DNA of 64,000 bases from Paenibacillus sp. URB8-2 (GCF_013393385.1 NZ_AP023239.1:4340001-4404000), one strand, 5' to 3'; counted from the first letter of the stretch, positions 16,699-26,601 are shown. Translations and numbers: made by a program. Notes: a model not told the origin generated them from the sequence alone.

Positions 16699-17163
16699 TT
16701 ATTCCTCCGGCTTGCCGATCAGCCGGAAATCATCGTAGTGGAAGCCCGGGGCCACCACACAAGATACAAGGACCGGTTCGTCGCCGAGCGGTCTTGCGGC
16801 CTGCCATACTCCGGCGGGTACGAGTGCCTGCGGCTGCTGGCCTGCGGCGATATCGAGGCCCAGTATAATTTCCTCTACTTCGCCGGGATGTTCTTCGCTG
16901 CCGCCAAGGCTTAATGCAATCGGACCGCCCGCATGCCACAGCCAATGCTCATCCGACAGGACGGCGTGCCACTGTGAAACCTCGCCCGGGTGCAGCAGAA
17001 AATAAATAGTGGATGCCGCAGGACGGGGGCCGGAGTAGTCTTTGCCCAGGAGATCCCGGGGAATTTGAACGGATGATTGCCAAATTTCCTTAAACCAGCC
17101 ACCTTCGACATGGCGCTCAAGGCCGAGCAATTCCACAAAAGGCGAAAGTTCTTTTTGCGTCAC
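16699..17163 (-). CDS. DUF985-family cupin protein
   Basis: 154 residues of the cupin_5/DUF985 family. Recognised segments are HVEGGWFKEIW near the start, STIYFLLHPGEVSQWHAVLSDE in the barrel and VAPGFHYDDFRL at the end. The conserved histidines and glutamate could hold a metal, but the activity of the family is not settled. It begins with GTG or ATG near 17163 (GTGACGCAAAAAGAA); the upstream GAGAAGAC is a weak ribosome site. No operon partner is seen. Confidence 0.82.
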   Translation of the reverse strand: MTQKELSPFVELLGLERHVEGGWFKEIWQSSVQIPRDLLGKDYSGPRPAASTIYFLLHPGEVSQWHAVLSDEHWLWHAGGPIALSLGGSEEHPGEVEEIILGLDIAAGQQPQALVPAGVWQAARPLGDEPVLVSCVVAPGFHYDDFRLIGKPEE

Positions 17164-17278
17164 GATGGTCTTCTCTCCTTATAAATAGGTCTAGGGCCAA
17201 TGACCCTACTTTAGCCGAAAAAGCCGCAATTGTAAAATAGAACCCTGTAAGACCATGCCGTGTATGACCATGCCGTGA

Positions 17279-18211
17279 TTATTTGTCCTTTCCCGCTTTA
17301 AACACTTCGGCAATCGCGCCCACACTTCCGAGGGTCCTGACGACGTCGCTCGGCAGGAATACCTTGTTGGCCGGCCCTTTGGCGATTTCCCCCAAGGCTT
17401 CGAATGATTGATACGCCAGCACCTGCTCATCCAGCCCCGCGCTTCGGATCAGCTCAATCCGCAGCTTCTCCGCCTCCGCGACCGCCTGAATGGCCTTGGC
17501 TTGGCCGAGAGCCTCCAGCTCCTGCGCTTGCCGCAGACCTTCCGCTTGATGAATCCGCGCTTCTCGGTCTCCCTCGGCTTTCAGGATTTTGCTCTGTTTA
17601 TCGCCCTCCGCGCGCAGGATCATATCCTGCTTGGCCGCTTCCGCCTCCAGAACGATGGCACGCTTGTTCCGTTCCGCCTTCATCTGTTTATCCATCGCTT
17701 CCTGAATGTCCACCGGCGGCTTGATATCAATCACCTCGACCCGCTCAATCCGCACGCCCCATTTCTCCGTCGCTTCGTCGAGGGCGAGGCGGATTTCTGT
17801 CGAGATTTTTTCCCGGCCGGACAGCGTCTCGTCAAGCTCCAGCTTGCCGATAATTTGCCGCATGGTGGCCGTGCTGATGTTCCGCACGCCGTATACATAA
17901 TCGGAAATGCCGTAGGTCGCTTCTTCCGGGCCCACGACCTGATAGAAAATAATCGTATCGATCTGCACTTGAACATTGTCCTTCGTAATCACCGTTTGCG
18001 GAGGCACATTCGCCTGCTGAATCCGCAGATCGTGATAAACCCGTACCTGATCGATGACCGGGATCAGAATATTCAGACCGGGCGTCAGCAGCCGGTGGAA
18101 TTTCCCCAGGCGCTCAACGACGCCAACCCGCTGCTGCGGAACGATTTTGACCGTCAGCGCGATAAATGCGACCACTACAACCAAGACTACTACAATAACC
18201 GCCAATTCCAT
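17279..18211 (-). CDS. SPFH/stomatin-family membrane protein
   Basis: 310 residues. An N-terminal membrane helix (1-22), then a Band 7 domain (about 25-180: VGVVERLGKFHRLLTPGLN, VYHDLRIQQANVPPQ). A long Ala/Glu/Arg-rich coiled coil (about 180-270) follows, as in prokaryotic stomatins (QmcA/PH1511 type). Such proteins oligomerise into membrane scaffolds of detergent-resistant domains. The NfeD-family gene directly upstream, four bases away, is the standard partner, so the pair is a canonical stomatin operon. Confidence 0.9.
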   Translation of the reverse strand: MELAVIVVVLVVVVAFIALTVKIVPQQRVGVVERLGKFHRLLTPGLNILIPVIDQVRVYHDLRIQQANVPPQTVITKDNVQVQIDTIIFYQVVGPEEATYGISDYVYGVRNISTATMRQIIGKLELDETLSGREKISTEIRLALDEATEKWGVRIERVEVIDIKPPVDIQEAMDKQMKAERNKRAIVLEAEAAKQDMILRAEGDKQSKILKAEGDREARIHQAEGLRQAQELEALGQAKAIQAVAEAEKLRIELIRSAGLDEQVLAYQSFEALGEIAKGPANKVFLPSDVVRTLGSVGAIAEVFKAGKDK

Positions 18212-18215
18212 TTTT

Positions 18216-18653
18216 TCATACCTCCCAGCGTTCTACTTCGATAATGGCGTTTCCCCTGCCGATCACTCTAACCTTCTCATCCGCAGCCAAATTCTGCGCC
18301 GATGTAGCGCTCCATGTATCGCCTCCGACTTTGACCTGTCCGTAGCGGCCCTGCTCAATAGGCTGAATGACGATCCCCTGCTTGCCGACAATATCGGTGC
18401 CGATGTCCTTGAATCCCCGTGAAGCGCGGAAGCGCGACACCATCGGTTTCGAGAACAGAGTAAGTCCAAGCGCGACCAAAGAGCCGGTCAGCACCTGCAT
18501 CAATACAGCGTCCGGTGCGGCGAGCGACACAAGACCGGCAGCGGCGGCGCCGATGCACAGCCACAGAAGGTAAAAAGTGAGCGTCAGCATTTCGGCAACC
18601 AGCAAAATGCCGGCGGCGATGAACCAGATCATCCAACTAACCAAAGCTGTCAC
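18216..18653 (-). CDS. NfeD-family membrane protein
   Basis: 145 residues with three to four membrane helices in the first 75 residues and a C-terminal OB-fold domain (GKQGIVIQPIEQGRYGQVKV, DEKVRVIGRGNAIIEVE). It is the short NfeD1b type without the protease part and forms an operon with the stomatin gene. The start is uncertain: GTG at 18653 has its ribosome site too close, while TTG at 18644 or ATG at 18632 fit AAGAAGG better. Confidence 0.85.
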   Translation of the reverse strand: MTALVSWMIWFIAAGILLVAEMLTLTFYLLWLCIGAAAAGLVSLAAPDAVLMQVLTGSLVALGLTLFSKPMVSRFRASRGFKDIGTDIVGKQGIVIQPIEQGRYGQVKVGGDTWSATSAQNLAADEKVRVIGRGNAIIEVERWEV

Positions 18654-18822
18654 CTTCTTTTTCGCTTTATACTAACAATAACGAAAAGAAATCTTCTGCG
18701 TTGCATCTTTTTGCATAGCAATGAACAGCTGCTATATTCATTATATTTCTGCAGATGCGGCGTTATGATGACAACGAAATTCTTCACCATTGCGACTTCC
18801 GATGACGGGCATCGGGGGAACG

Positions 18823-18874
18823 AAAAAAGCCTCAAGCCTGAATTTCGCGAAAGCGACAGATTCAGACTTGAGGC
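18823..18874 (-). terminator. Terminator of the gerM-rph-rdgB genes
   Basis: 15-bp stem (GCCTCAAGTCTGAAT with ATTCAGGCTTGAGGC on the minus strand, one wobble) followed by TTTTTT. It lies about 55 bases after the rdgB stop. Confidence 0.85.
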
Positions 18875-18928
18875 CTTGCTTGAAATATCAGAAAGTATAA
18901 GCTTCGCTCTTATCTTTGTTCTGATATA

Positions 18929-19576
18929 TTATTGTCCGGCGCCGTCCTCCGGGTGTACGGCCAATTTCTCCGTCAGGAGGCGCAGCGCCATTCCCCTATG
19001 GCTGACCGACTGTTTCTCTGCCAGCGTAAGCTCGGCCATCGTCTTCTCGAACCCCGGAAGATAGAACAAGGGATCGTAGCCGAAGCCTCCTCCGCCAGCG
19101 GGCTCGGAAGTAATCCAGCCTTCCACAGCGCCTTCGGCTGTAAGTTCTATGGCCGTGGACGGGTCGTACAATGACAGGGCGCAGACGAACCTCGCCGTAC
19201 TGAGCAGCGGCTGTCCGGTATCCTCGCCCTGCTTCAGCCCCTCCAGCTCGCTTAACAGCTTGAGGTTATTGTTCTCGTCCGAGGCGCCTTCGCCCGCATA
19301 GCGGGCGGAGTATACGCCGGGGCGGCCGTCAAGCGCATCCACGCAGAGGCCGGAATCGTCGGCAAGCACAGGCAGACCGAGCGCTTCGGCGATTTGCCTT
19401 GATTTCTTCAGCGCATTCTCCGCAAAGGTCGTCCCATCCTCAACAACGTCCGGCAGCTCCGGATAATCGAACATGCTTTGTATCGTCAAGCCAAACGGCG
19501 CAAAAGCATGCTGAAACTCGCGTACCTTGCCGGCATTTTTGGTTGCGACGATAAGAATACCGTTTCCGGAGATCAT
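18929..19576 (-). CDS. rdgB: XTP/dITP diphosphatase (RdgB/HAM1 family)
   Basis: Removes deaminated purine nucleotides (ITP, dITP, XTP) from the pool by releasing pyrophosphate. 215 residues with the family motifs ATKNAGKVREF at the start (substrate loop), LPDVVEDGTTFAENALKKS, LADDSGLCVDAL and SHRGMAL near the end. It starts two bases after the rph stop, so the two are one transcription unit. The order gerM-rph-rdgB matches Bacillus subtilis, where rdgB is called ysnA. Confidence 0.93.
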   Translation of the reverse strand: MISGNGILIVATKNAGKVREFQHAFAPFGLTIQSMFDYPELPDVVEDGTTFAENALKKSRQIAEALGLPVLADDSGLCVDALDGRPGVYSARYAGEGASDENNNLKLLSELEGLKQGEDTGQPLLSTARFVCALSLYDPSTAIELTAEGAVEGWITSEPAGGGGFGYDPLFYLPGFEKTMAELTLAEKQSVSHRGMALRLLTEKLAVHPEDGAGQ

Positions 19577-19577
19577 G

Positions 19578-20336
19578 CTATACCTCCTGGCCAGGCTGGC
19601 CGAAAGGAATTTTGAGCGCGATCGGTCCCAAAGCTTCTTTCTGGGCGGTGATCAGCTCGAGAATCCCTTTTTCGCCTAGACTCAGCAGATGATCCAGCTC
19701 CTTTCGCGAGAAAGGACGCTCTTCCCCGGTTCCTTGCAGCTCGACGAATTCACCGCTTCCGGTCATAACGACGTTCATGTCGACCTTCGCTTTGGAATCC
19801 TCGTCATAATTCAGATCAAGCAGCGGACGATCTCCCACGATGCCGACGCTGATCGCCGCCAGATAGTCGGTGATGGGAAACACGCTGAGACGGTGCTGCA
19901 AGGCAATTTTGTTCACGGCAAATGCCAGCGCGACAAAAGAACCCGTAATCGACGCGGTCCGCGTACCGCCGTCCGCTTGGATGACGTCACAGTCCAGCGT
20001 GATGCTCCGTTCGCCCAAAGCCTGCAAATTCACTACCGAGCGAAGCGCCCGTCCAATGAGCCGCTGGATTTCCATGGTGCGTCCGGTCAGCTTTCCGCGC
20101 GCAGCTTCGCGCTGATTGCGCGATTGCGTCGCCCGTGGAAGCATGGAATATTCCGCCGTCACCCAGCCTTTCCCCTGGCCCTTCAGAAAGGGAGGGACTT
20201 TTTCCTCTACGGTTGCCGTGCAAATGACCTTAGTGTCCCCCATTTCAATGAGTACGGAGCCTTCGGCGTATTTATTGGTTTGGGTCGTAATCTTGAGCGG
20301 CCGGAGCCCATCGTCGTTTCGCCCGTTTGATCTCAT
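19578..20336 (-). CDS. rph: Ribonuclease PH
   Basis: Phosphorolytic 3'-to-5' exoribonuclease that trims tRNA precursors. 252 residues with the typical start [19 protein letters not shown] and conserved segments [45 protein letters not shown] and [19 protein letters not shown]. Active-site residues of the family (Arg86-type RNQRE, GGTR phosphate site) are intact. It is the middle gene of gerM-rph-rdgB. Confidence 0.95.
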   Translation of the reverse strand: MRSNGRNDDGLRPLKITTQTNKYAEGSVLIEMGDTKVICTATVEEKVPPFLKGQGKGWVTAEYSMLPRATQSRNQREAARGKLTGRTMEIQRLIGRALRSVVNLQALGERSITLDCDVIQADGGTRTASITGSFVALAFAVNKIALQHRLSVFPITDYLAAISVGIVGDRPLLDLNYDEDSKAKVDMNVVMTGSGEFVELQGTGEERPFSRKELDHLLSLGEKGILELITAQKEALGPIALKIPFGQPGQEV

Positions 20337-20525
20337 TTTGTCTGCCTCCTACATTTGTATAGCGTAAGCTTCGTTTAAGCATCCTTTATTCTACCAAAGT
20401 GCAGGCGCAAAAGCATCTTTTCGCCCTGGCGACCCGGGCGGCGGCCCGGCAGCACCGATGCCTGATTCCGCCCGTCGCTCGCAGAGCCGGAAGCCTACAG
20501 AACAAACCGAGTCTGACCTTCCTCT

Positions 20526-21713
20526 TTACAACGGAAGTTCATTCACATACTGCGGAGCCGAAACGGGCTTGCCGTAATCGACATTGTCGGTGCCGGTGAC
20601 CGTCTGTTTGCCATTCATGCGGACCTGAACCATGGCGTCCTCCGAATTTTGGGCCACTGTGAGCACCACAGACTCCAGCAGCTCGGCGGGCACCTGACTG
20701 CCATCATCGAACATATCGTCGTTCAGCGATACGGTAACCACGCCGTTCTGCCCCTTCTCCACCGAATCCAGCGACGTCTCTGGGGTCATAACCGTTTCCA
20801 GTCCGTCCTCCGATTCGGGGCCTTGAATCAGTTCGTTCATCGCCGCTTTAAGCGGGTCCTGTCCCGGCGTCACGAACCGGGTAACGGGTACATAATATTG
20901 AACTCCGCTTGGCGAAGCAGCCGAGAAGTAGACGGTGACGGCGCTGGAATTCATCTTAGCCGGGCCCTGAGACGGCAGATTGATTCCCAGGCTACGGGTC
21001 AGCGGACGATCGAGCGGCGTTTCCTTGAGCGGCATTTCGTTCAGCTTTTTGCCGTCAACCCACAGCTGCACTCCCTTAATTCCTTCCTGCCCGGTCAGCG
21101 TCCAGGTAATGGCCTCCAGCAGCTTCCGTTCGTCTGCCGGAGCATAGGTGCCGAAATTGCCGCCAAACTCGGCGACGGCCAGATTATGGTCCACCGTCAC
21201 GCTTTTGACTTCTGTGCCTTGGGGCAGGACCCCATGAAATCCGTCAGGCAGGCCCGCTGCGTAGGCTCCTTTGTCCACCAGAGCTTCGAGCGACTGTTTC
21301 AGCACTCCGTTTTGGTCTGCCGCTGGCAGACTGAGAGCGACGGGAGCAAGCAGGCCGTTATCATTCTGCAAATATACGGTCGTGCGCGGCGCATTGGAGT
21401 CGCTATCACCTTTGGCCCCCGACTTTGCGCTGCCGCTTGCGGCGTTATTCGCCGCGGTGCTTGAATCGGCTGCGCCCCCGCCTGAATCGCTGCCGGTTGA
21501 GCCGCTGTCCGCACCGTCCTCCGCAACAGGCGCGAAGACCCCGCTATCCAGCGTGTTATCGCTTGTCTGCAGCATTTGCGCCTCCACATCGCTTGGCGGC
21601 GGGTCAATGGCAGCCGATTTTTCCGAGCCGAACCAGCCGCAGCCGGACAGCGCCAGCGGAAACGCCAGCAGGCAGGCTGCGGAAACGCCAGCCAGTTTTT
21701 TCTTGTTTATCAT
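20526..21713 (-). CDS. gerM: Spore germination lipoprotein GerM
   Basis: 395-residue lipoprotein: lipobox LALSGC with Cys25 as the lipid-modified residue. A low-complexity Ser/Ala/Gly linker follows (about 60-105). Two GerMN domains occupy about 110-240 and 255-385 (TTVYLQNDNGLLAPVALSLP and AVTVYFSAASPSGVQYYVPV start them). In Bacillus GerM is needed for sporulation and cortex/germination steps. About 190 bases separate it from rph, but gene order is the conserved one. Confidence 0.88.
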   Translation of the reverse strand: MINKKKLAGVSAACLLAFPLALSGCGWFGSEKSAAIDPPPSDVEAQMLQTSDNTLDSGVFAPVAEDGADSGSTGSDSGGGAADSSTAANNAASGSAKSGAKGDSDSNAPRTTVYLQNDNGLLAPVALSLPAADQNGVLKQSLEALVDKGAYAAGLPDGFHGVLPQGTEVKSVTVDHNLAVAEFGGNFGTYAPADERKLLEAITWTLTGQEGIKGVQLWVDGKKLNEMPLKETPLDRPLTRSLGINLPSQGPAKMNSSAVTVYFSAASPSGVQYYVPVTRFVTPGQDPLKAAMNELIQGPESEDGLETVMTPETSLDSVEKGQNGVVTVSLNDDMFDDGSQVPAELLESVVLTVAQNSEDAMVQVRMNGKQTVTGTDNVDYGKPVSAPQYVNELPL

Positions 21714-21987
21714 CTTGTTTTGCCCCTTTCATAGATAATCGAACGGTTTGTACTGCTATGTATACGAGCCCCCCGGACAAAAAATAACAACGGCTTATCC
21801 AAAAATCGCTTACGCTTGCTTTTGACGGTGTCCAGCATCCCTTTTCCGCCAGGCAACCGCTTTCCGCATAAGTCTCCACTTCTGGACAAATACTTCCTGT
21901 ACACGTACAATTTGACTACGGCGCAGCATGGTAGACCATGCCGCCATAGCAACGTCCAATAACGACAACTTAACGGGGTGACTGAAC

Positions 21988-22587
21988 ATGGCCGATGCAA
22001 AAATCCCTTACAGTCTGAACAGCAAAGCCGTCGCGCAGGCAACGAGAGCTTGGCTTCACAAACGCGGGGTAAAGATCGAGGAAATTGCCGAGCTAGTCAT
22101 GCTGCTTCAGCAAAAATATTATCCCAATCTAACCATGGAAGAGTGCATCCACAATATCGAGATGGTGCTCAGCAAGCGGGAAGTGCAGAACGCCGTCTTG
22201 ACCGGCATCCAGTTGGACCTGCTGGCAGAAGAGGGCAAGCTGTTTCCTCCGCTGCAGGATATGATCGAGCATGACGAAAGCCTTTACGGCGTAGATGAAA
22301 TATTCGCCTTTTCCATTGTGAATGTATACGGAAGCATAGGCTTTACCAACTACGGCTATATCGATAAGCTGAAGCCGGGCGTCCTGGAGAGGCTGAACGA
22401 CAAGGGAACCGGGAAAGTGAACACCTTCCTGGACGATATCGTAGGCGCCGTCGCCGCTGCCGCAAGCAGCCGAATCGCCCACCGGAAGCAGGCGGAGCGT
22501 GAGCATGATCTCGGACTGCCGCATGAGCCGGAGGACAGCGAAGAGGCGGCAAGACGTTTATATGCGGAGAAGATGCAGACGGAATAA
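21988..22587 (+). CDS. Phosphatidylglycerophosphatase A-family protein (YutG-like)
   Basis: 199 residues, starting at 21988 with GGGGTGA upstream. It matches the PgpA/YutG family: the N-terminal helical part (AVAQATRAWLHKRGVKIEEIAELV) and the C-terminal core FAFSIVNVYGSIGFTNYGYIDKLKPGV, then NTFLDDIVGAVAAA. Enzymes of this family dephosphorylate phosphatidylglycerophosphate in membrane lipid synthesis. This form is more soluble than E. coli PgpA, and the activity is inferred from family membership. Confidence 0.8.
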   Translation: MADAKIPYSLNSKAVAQATRAWLHKRGVKIEEIAELVMLLQQKYYPNLTMEECIHNIEMVLSKREVQNAVLTGIQLDLLAEEGKLFPPLQDMIEHDESLYGVDEIFAFSIVNVYGSIGFTNYGYIDKLKPGVLERLNDKGTGKVNTFLDDIVGAVAAAASSRIAHRKQAEREHDLGLPHEPEDSEEAARRLYAEKMQTE

Positions 22588-22616
22588 GGGCAAAACCTGG
22601 AGTTTCTACAATTAAA

Positions 22617-22657
22617 AAGCGGGACCGGGCAAGAGTCGCTCTTGTCCGGTCCCGCTT
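22617..22657. terminator. Bidirectional terminator
   Basis: AAGCGGGACCGGGCAAGAG pairs with CTCTTGTCCGGTCCCGCTT around TCG. It is a 19-bp stem with one wobble, between the convergent pgpA-like and hydrolase genes. Confidence 0.85.
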
Positions 22658-22676
22658 GTTTGTCTGCCGCATGAGA

Positions 22677-23688
22677 TCAATAACCATCCATCTTATAAAA
22701 CAGAATCTCTCCGTTCTTCTCCTCCGAGACGGCCCGGCCTCTGCGTTCCAATTCAACGAGGTGAGCCAGTGTCTCGCTCATGGCAAAACGCAGTTGATGA
22801 ATGCCCGGTATCCGTCCCCGGAACAGCTCTCTGCACACCTCGAATCCGCTGCGCGGACGATCCGCCAGCAGCGACTCCGCCGCGTCCAGCCGCTCTTCGT
22901 GATGGAGCAGCAGATTGTCAATCCGGCCCGCAAAATAACCGAACGGCTCACGGTGCCCCGGAAACGCCGTCTTCACCGGCAGCTGCCGGAGCATGGACAG
23001 CCCGTCCATGAACGACCGCAAAGGCTCGGGATCACTGCCCGGAAGCAGGCTGACATTCGGGGAAATCTGGGGCAGCACGGCATCCCCGCACAGCAGCTGC
23101 CCGCTGCCCGGGTGGAAGAAGGACAGATGCCCCGCCGCATGTCCGCCGGTCTCAACCGGCAGCCACTCCCGGCCGCCCATGGCAAAAGACCGCTCCGTCT
23201 CCACATGTGAAACTTCCGGCTGCGGCGAAATCACAGGCCATATCGCGGCCTGATGCTCCCTCAGCTCCGCCACCCGCTGCTCCGGCATGCCGTGCCGGGC
23301 AAAAAACTCCGGCAGCGCCGACTCCATGACGGACGCAGGCCCCCACATCATCTCCGCCTCGGCATGCGCCCGCTTCGACATCCAGACTGCAGCCGCTGCG
23401 CTCCTGCAGCCAACCTGCCAATCCGTAATGGTCCGGATGGTGATGGGTGACAACGATCTGCTTCACAGCATTCCATGATGCTCCAAGCTCCCGATCCTCC
23501 CAGACCGCCTCCGCTTCCCGGCTTCGGGGCCCAGGATCGACCACGGTAATACCGCCGTCTTCGTCCCTGAGCAGATAGCCGTTCATCAGCAGCAGCGGCG
23601 GTGCCATCGGCACAAGCACCTGAATCAATCCGCCCTCCTGAATCTTATACCGGGCGGTTTCCTCCCGCCTGCTCTTGCCGCCGTCCAT
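22677..23688 (-). pseudogene. Metallo-beta-lactamase-fold hydrolase, frameshifted
   Basis: The first frame (from 23688) carries the MBL start, LLMNGYLLRDEDGGITVVDPGP and the zinc motif THHHPDHYGLAG. It leaves frame near 23396, at AGCGGCTGCAGTC. The continuation in another frame runs to 22677 with GGHAAGHLSFFHPG, LLCGDAVLP and FPGHREPF, the remaining zinc ligands. A C-terminal winged-helix segment (RPRSGFEVCRELFRG) follows. Dropping one base or adding two restores a protein of about 335 residues. Closest type by motif is the LACTB2/RNase Z-like MBL group with a BLACT_WH domain. Start codon and the methyltransferase stop are adjacent, so the two were one operon. Confidence 0.8.
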
Positions 23689-24423
23689 TTACGGACGCTT
23701 CCCTACGAAGATCATGCGCGGCGAGGTTTCCGCCTCATATTCATCCTCCTCGTAGCTCCCATGCACCGCTTCAAGGGAAAGACCGGCAGCCGCGAGCAAA
23801 TCGCGGAACTTCTCCAGCGGGTACAGCTTCACCCGCTCATGGTATTGGCGCGGCGTCCCATCGATTTTGGACGTCAAGATGATGTCCTTCTTCACGTAGC
23901 CGTCCTCGATCCGCCGCTTCTCGTCAATCAGATTGTCGCCGTCTTCCCGGTTGGAATGCGGCACGAGATGCGCAATCACATAGGATGGATTCAGGAAATC
24001 GATGATAAACTTGCCGCCCGGTTTCAGCATCCGCCGGATTTCGCGCAGCACCTTCAGATGCTCCTCATCCTCCTCAAAATATCCGAAGGAGGTGAACAGG
24101 TTGACCACCGCATCGAAGCCTCCCTCAAGCGGCAGCTCGCGCATATCGGACCGGACCCAGGTCACGCGCTCCGCGCCTTCCTGGGCGCGCGCTTCGCGCA
24201 GCAGCGCTTCCGACAGGTCGATGCCGGTGACCTCGTAACCCGCTTCCGCGAGCGCCAGCGAATGCCGGCCCATGCCGCAGCACAGATCAAGCACTTTGGC
24301 GCCCGCCGGCAGGCTAAGCCAGCCGATCATCCGCTCGACTTCCCGCCGCGCGCCTCCGAAATCCCGGTGTTTATATACGATCAGATAGTCCTCGCCAAAG
24401 CTTTTTTCATACCATTCACTCAT
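23689..24423 (-). CDS. Class I SAM-dependent methyltransferase
   Basis: 244 residues. Motif I AKVLDLCCGMGRHSLALAEA at about 38-57 binds S-adenosylmethionine; the acidic residue of motif II is in YEVTGIDLS and motif post-I in WVRSDMRELPL. The rest is the Methyltransf_25 type with FIIDFLNPSYVI. No substrate can be predicted. It ends directly before the hydrolase start (TAA-ATG), suggesting joint function, possibly on the same small metabolite. Confidence 0.88.
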   Translation of the reverse strand: MSEWYEKSFGEDYLIVYKHRDFGGARREVERMIGWLSLPAGAKVLDLCCGMGRHSLALAEAGYEVTGIDLSEALLREARAQEGAERVTWVRSDMRELPLEGGFDAVVNLFTSFGYFEEDEEHLKVLREIRRMLKPGGKFIIDFLNPSYVIAHLVPHSNREDGDNLIDEKRRIEDGYVKKDIILTSKIDGTPRQYHERVKLYPLEKFRDLLAAAGLSLEAVHGSYEEDEYEAETSPRMIFVGKRP

Positions 24424-24658
24424 GTCCGGTCTCCTCCCGCAGTTCCCTTTTCATTCAGCCAATCTATGTATCTGCAAATGTACCGCTTATTTTACCCCCT
24501 TTTGCCGGCAAACTCAAAGCAGCAAGTCACTCTCACTCCATGAAAAATGCTGATAATCACTGGCGCAGATCGGTTTCCACGTCAGCCGGTCTTCCAAAAA
24601 AGCAGGTCCCCGGCGCTGCCGCCACCAGAACCTGCCCTGCAAATCTTTCGGTTAATTT

Positions 24659-26368
24659 CTAAACTCCCTCCGGCGCCCCCGGAATGGTTTTTATATAAAC
24701 CCGCGCCTCGTACGGACGCAGCGGCAGCTTGCGGAGATCCTCGGTCTTTTCCAACGGATAATTGGAGATCAGCAGTTCCATTCCGTCCGGCGACAGATCC
24801 TGCGGCATTTCAAAGACCGGATTGCGGTCAAAAAAATTCAGAATAATCAAAAGCTGCCGATCCTCCAGCGTCCGGGTGAACGCATAAATTTCAGTATGAA
24901 GCGGCAGCAGCAGCCGGTATTCGCCATAGACGATCACCTTGTGTTTTTTTCGCAGCTCAATCAGCTTTTTGTAATAATGATAAATGGAATCAGGGTCCTT
25001 AACCGCCTTGGCAGCATTGATTTCCACATAATTCGAGTTCAGGTTGATCCAGGGCACTCCGGTTGTAAATCCGGCTCCCTCGCCATCGTCCCATTGCATC
25101 GGCGTCCGGGCGTTGTCCCGGCTCTTTTTGTGGATCGCCTTCATGATTTCCTCGTCCGAGACGCCGCTGTTGCGCCGCTCCTCATAGTAGTTGAGCGTTT
25201 CGACGTCGCGGTAATCTTCAATCGACTGAAACGCGGCATTCGTCATGCCAATCTCTTCGCCTTGGTACATGTATGGCGTCCCTTCCAGCATATGCAGAAA
25301 CGTAGCCAGCATTTTGGCCGAGCAGTCCCGGTAGCGAACATCGTCACCAAACCGCGATACCGCCCGCGGCTGATCGTGATTGCACAAATAATTGGCGTTC
25401 CAGCCCCGGTTATGGAGAGTCGTCTGCCAACCGCTCATGATTTTTTTTAGCGCCAACAGATTCCATGGAACGATATCCCACTTCCCGCTGCCTGCCGAGG
25501 CGGCATCCAGAAACATATGCTCGAACTGAAACGTCATGTTCAGCTCCCGGCGTCCGTCGCCCACATACTCCAGCGCCTGCTCCGGCCCGAGGCCGGAGGT
25601 CTCCCCGACCGTCATAATATCGTAATAATAAAGCACCTTGTCATTCAGGTTTTGCAGCAGGGTGTGAACATGCTCCAGGTTGGAGAACATTTCGTAGGCC
25701 CGCACCGTCGTGGTGCCTTTTGGATTCAGGGCGTCGGGGAGCCCTTCGGCCTTGACAATATGCGCGATGGCGTCGAACCGGAAGCCGTCCACGCCTTTTT
25801 TCAGCCACCAGGCTACCATTTCATGCAGCTTATCGATGACGACGGGATTTTCCCAGTTGAGATCGGGCTGGAATCTGGAATACAAATGCAGGTAGTACTC
25901 CCCCGTCCGCTCGTCGTACTCCCACACCGAGCCGCTGAAATATGACTCCCAGTTATTCGGAGGGCCGCCGTTTCTGCCTTTTCTCCATATATAGAAATCG
26001 CGTTTCGGATTATCCTTCGACTGCCGGGATTCGACAAACCAGGGATGCTGATGGGAGGTGTGATTGAGTACCAGGTCCATCATCAACTTCATGCCCCGCG
26101 CATGGATCTCCCGAAGCATCAGGTCGAAATCCGCCATCGTTCCGAACTCCTTGCTGATGTCGCAGTAATCGCTGATATCGTAGCCGTTGTCATGGCCGGG
26201 AGACTTGTAGATGGGGCACACCCAGATGACATCCACTCCGAGATCCTTCAGATAGTCCAGCTTCGAGATGATTCCCCGCAGGTCTCCCCTTCCGTCGCCG
26301 TTCGAATCCATGAAGCTCACGGGATAAATCTGGTACACGACACTTTCCTTCCACCATTTCGGGTTCAT
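24659..26368 (-). CDS. GH13 alpha-glucosidase (oligo-1,6-glucosidase type)
   Basis: 569-residue cytoplasmic glycosidase that cleaves short alpha-glucosides. An upstream start at 26413 exists, but AAGGAGGC precedes the ATG at 26368. The (beta/alpha)8 barrel motifs are in order: DVIWVCPIY, DLVLNHTS, GFRFDAIAHI with nucleophile Asp199, TVGETSG with acid/base Glu256, and CNHDQPRAVSR with Asp332. The signature QPDLNWENP is typical of the oligo-1,6-glucosidase, dextran glucosidase and trehalose-6-phosphate hydrolase group. A C-terminal beta-domain follows. No transporter gene adjoins it, so substrate preference stays open. It lies just past the nif operon terminator. Confidence 0.9.
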   Translation of the reverse strand: MNPKWWKESVVYQIYPVSFMDSNGDGRGDLRGIISKLDYLKDLGVDVIWVCPIYKSPGHDNGYDISDYCDISKEFGTMADFDLMLREIHARGMKLMMDLVLNHTSHQHPWFVESRQSKDNPKRDFYIWRKGRNGGPPNNWESYFSGSVWEYDERTGEYYLHLYSRFQPDLNWENPVVIDKLHEMVAWWLKKGVDGFRFDAIAHIVKAEGLPDALNPKGTTTVRAYEMFSNLEHVHTLLQNLNDKVLYYYDIMTVGETSGLGPEQALEYVGDGRRELNMTFQFEHMFLDAASAGSGKWDIVPWNLLALKKIMSGWQTTLHNRGWNANYLCNHDQPRAVSRFGDDVRYRDCSAKMLATFLHMLEGTPYMYQGEEIGMTNAAFQSIEDYRDVETLNYYEERRNSGVSDEEIMKAIHKKSRDNARTPMQWDDGEGAGFTTGVPWINLNSNYVEINAAKAVKDPDSIYHYYKKLIELRKKHKVIVYGEYRLLLPLHTEIYAFTRTLEDRQLLIILNFFDRNPVFEMPQDLSPDGMELLISNYPLEKTEDLRKLPLRPYEARVYIKTIPGAPEGV

Positions 26369-26467
26369 GTCCCTGCCTCCTTGTGCGGACTGTACCCCGC
26401 TTGCGAAGTACATTTAATATATCTTAACCTTTCGCACGGAGACTAATAACAGTTCTTGAAAGCATTC

Positions 26468-26514
26468 AAAAAGAGGCCGATTCACAAGGACAGCTATGTC
26501 CCGTGAATCAGCCC
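26468..26514 (-). terminator. Terminator of the nif operon
   Basis: On the minus strand GGGGCTGATTCACGGGAC pairs with GTCCTTGTGAATCGGCCTC (one bulge) and is followed by TTTTTGAA. It lies about 90 bases after the nifV stop and marks the operon end. Confidence 0.85.
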
Positions 26515-26601
26515 CTTATTTCCTCCGCTAATCTGCTTCGCATGATCGCTTCCGTCCAGTCCTATTTCGGGACGATGACGTTCATGTCATCACCCGGGTT
26601 C

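Noticed and set aside
17240..17278. Short tandem GACCATGCCGTG repeat after the stomatin gene
   Set aside because: Only two 13-base copies; no structure or function is evident.
20649..21464. 271-codon plus-strand frame opposite gerM
   Set aside because: No ribosome site and arginine/histidine-rich sequence; it is the shadow of the well-supported gerM.
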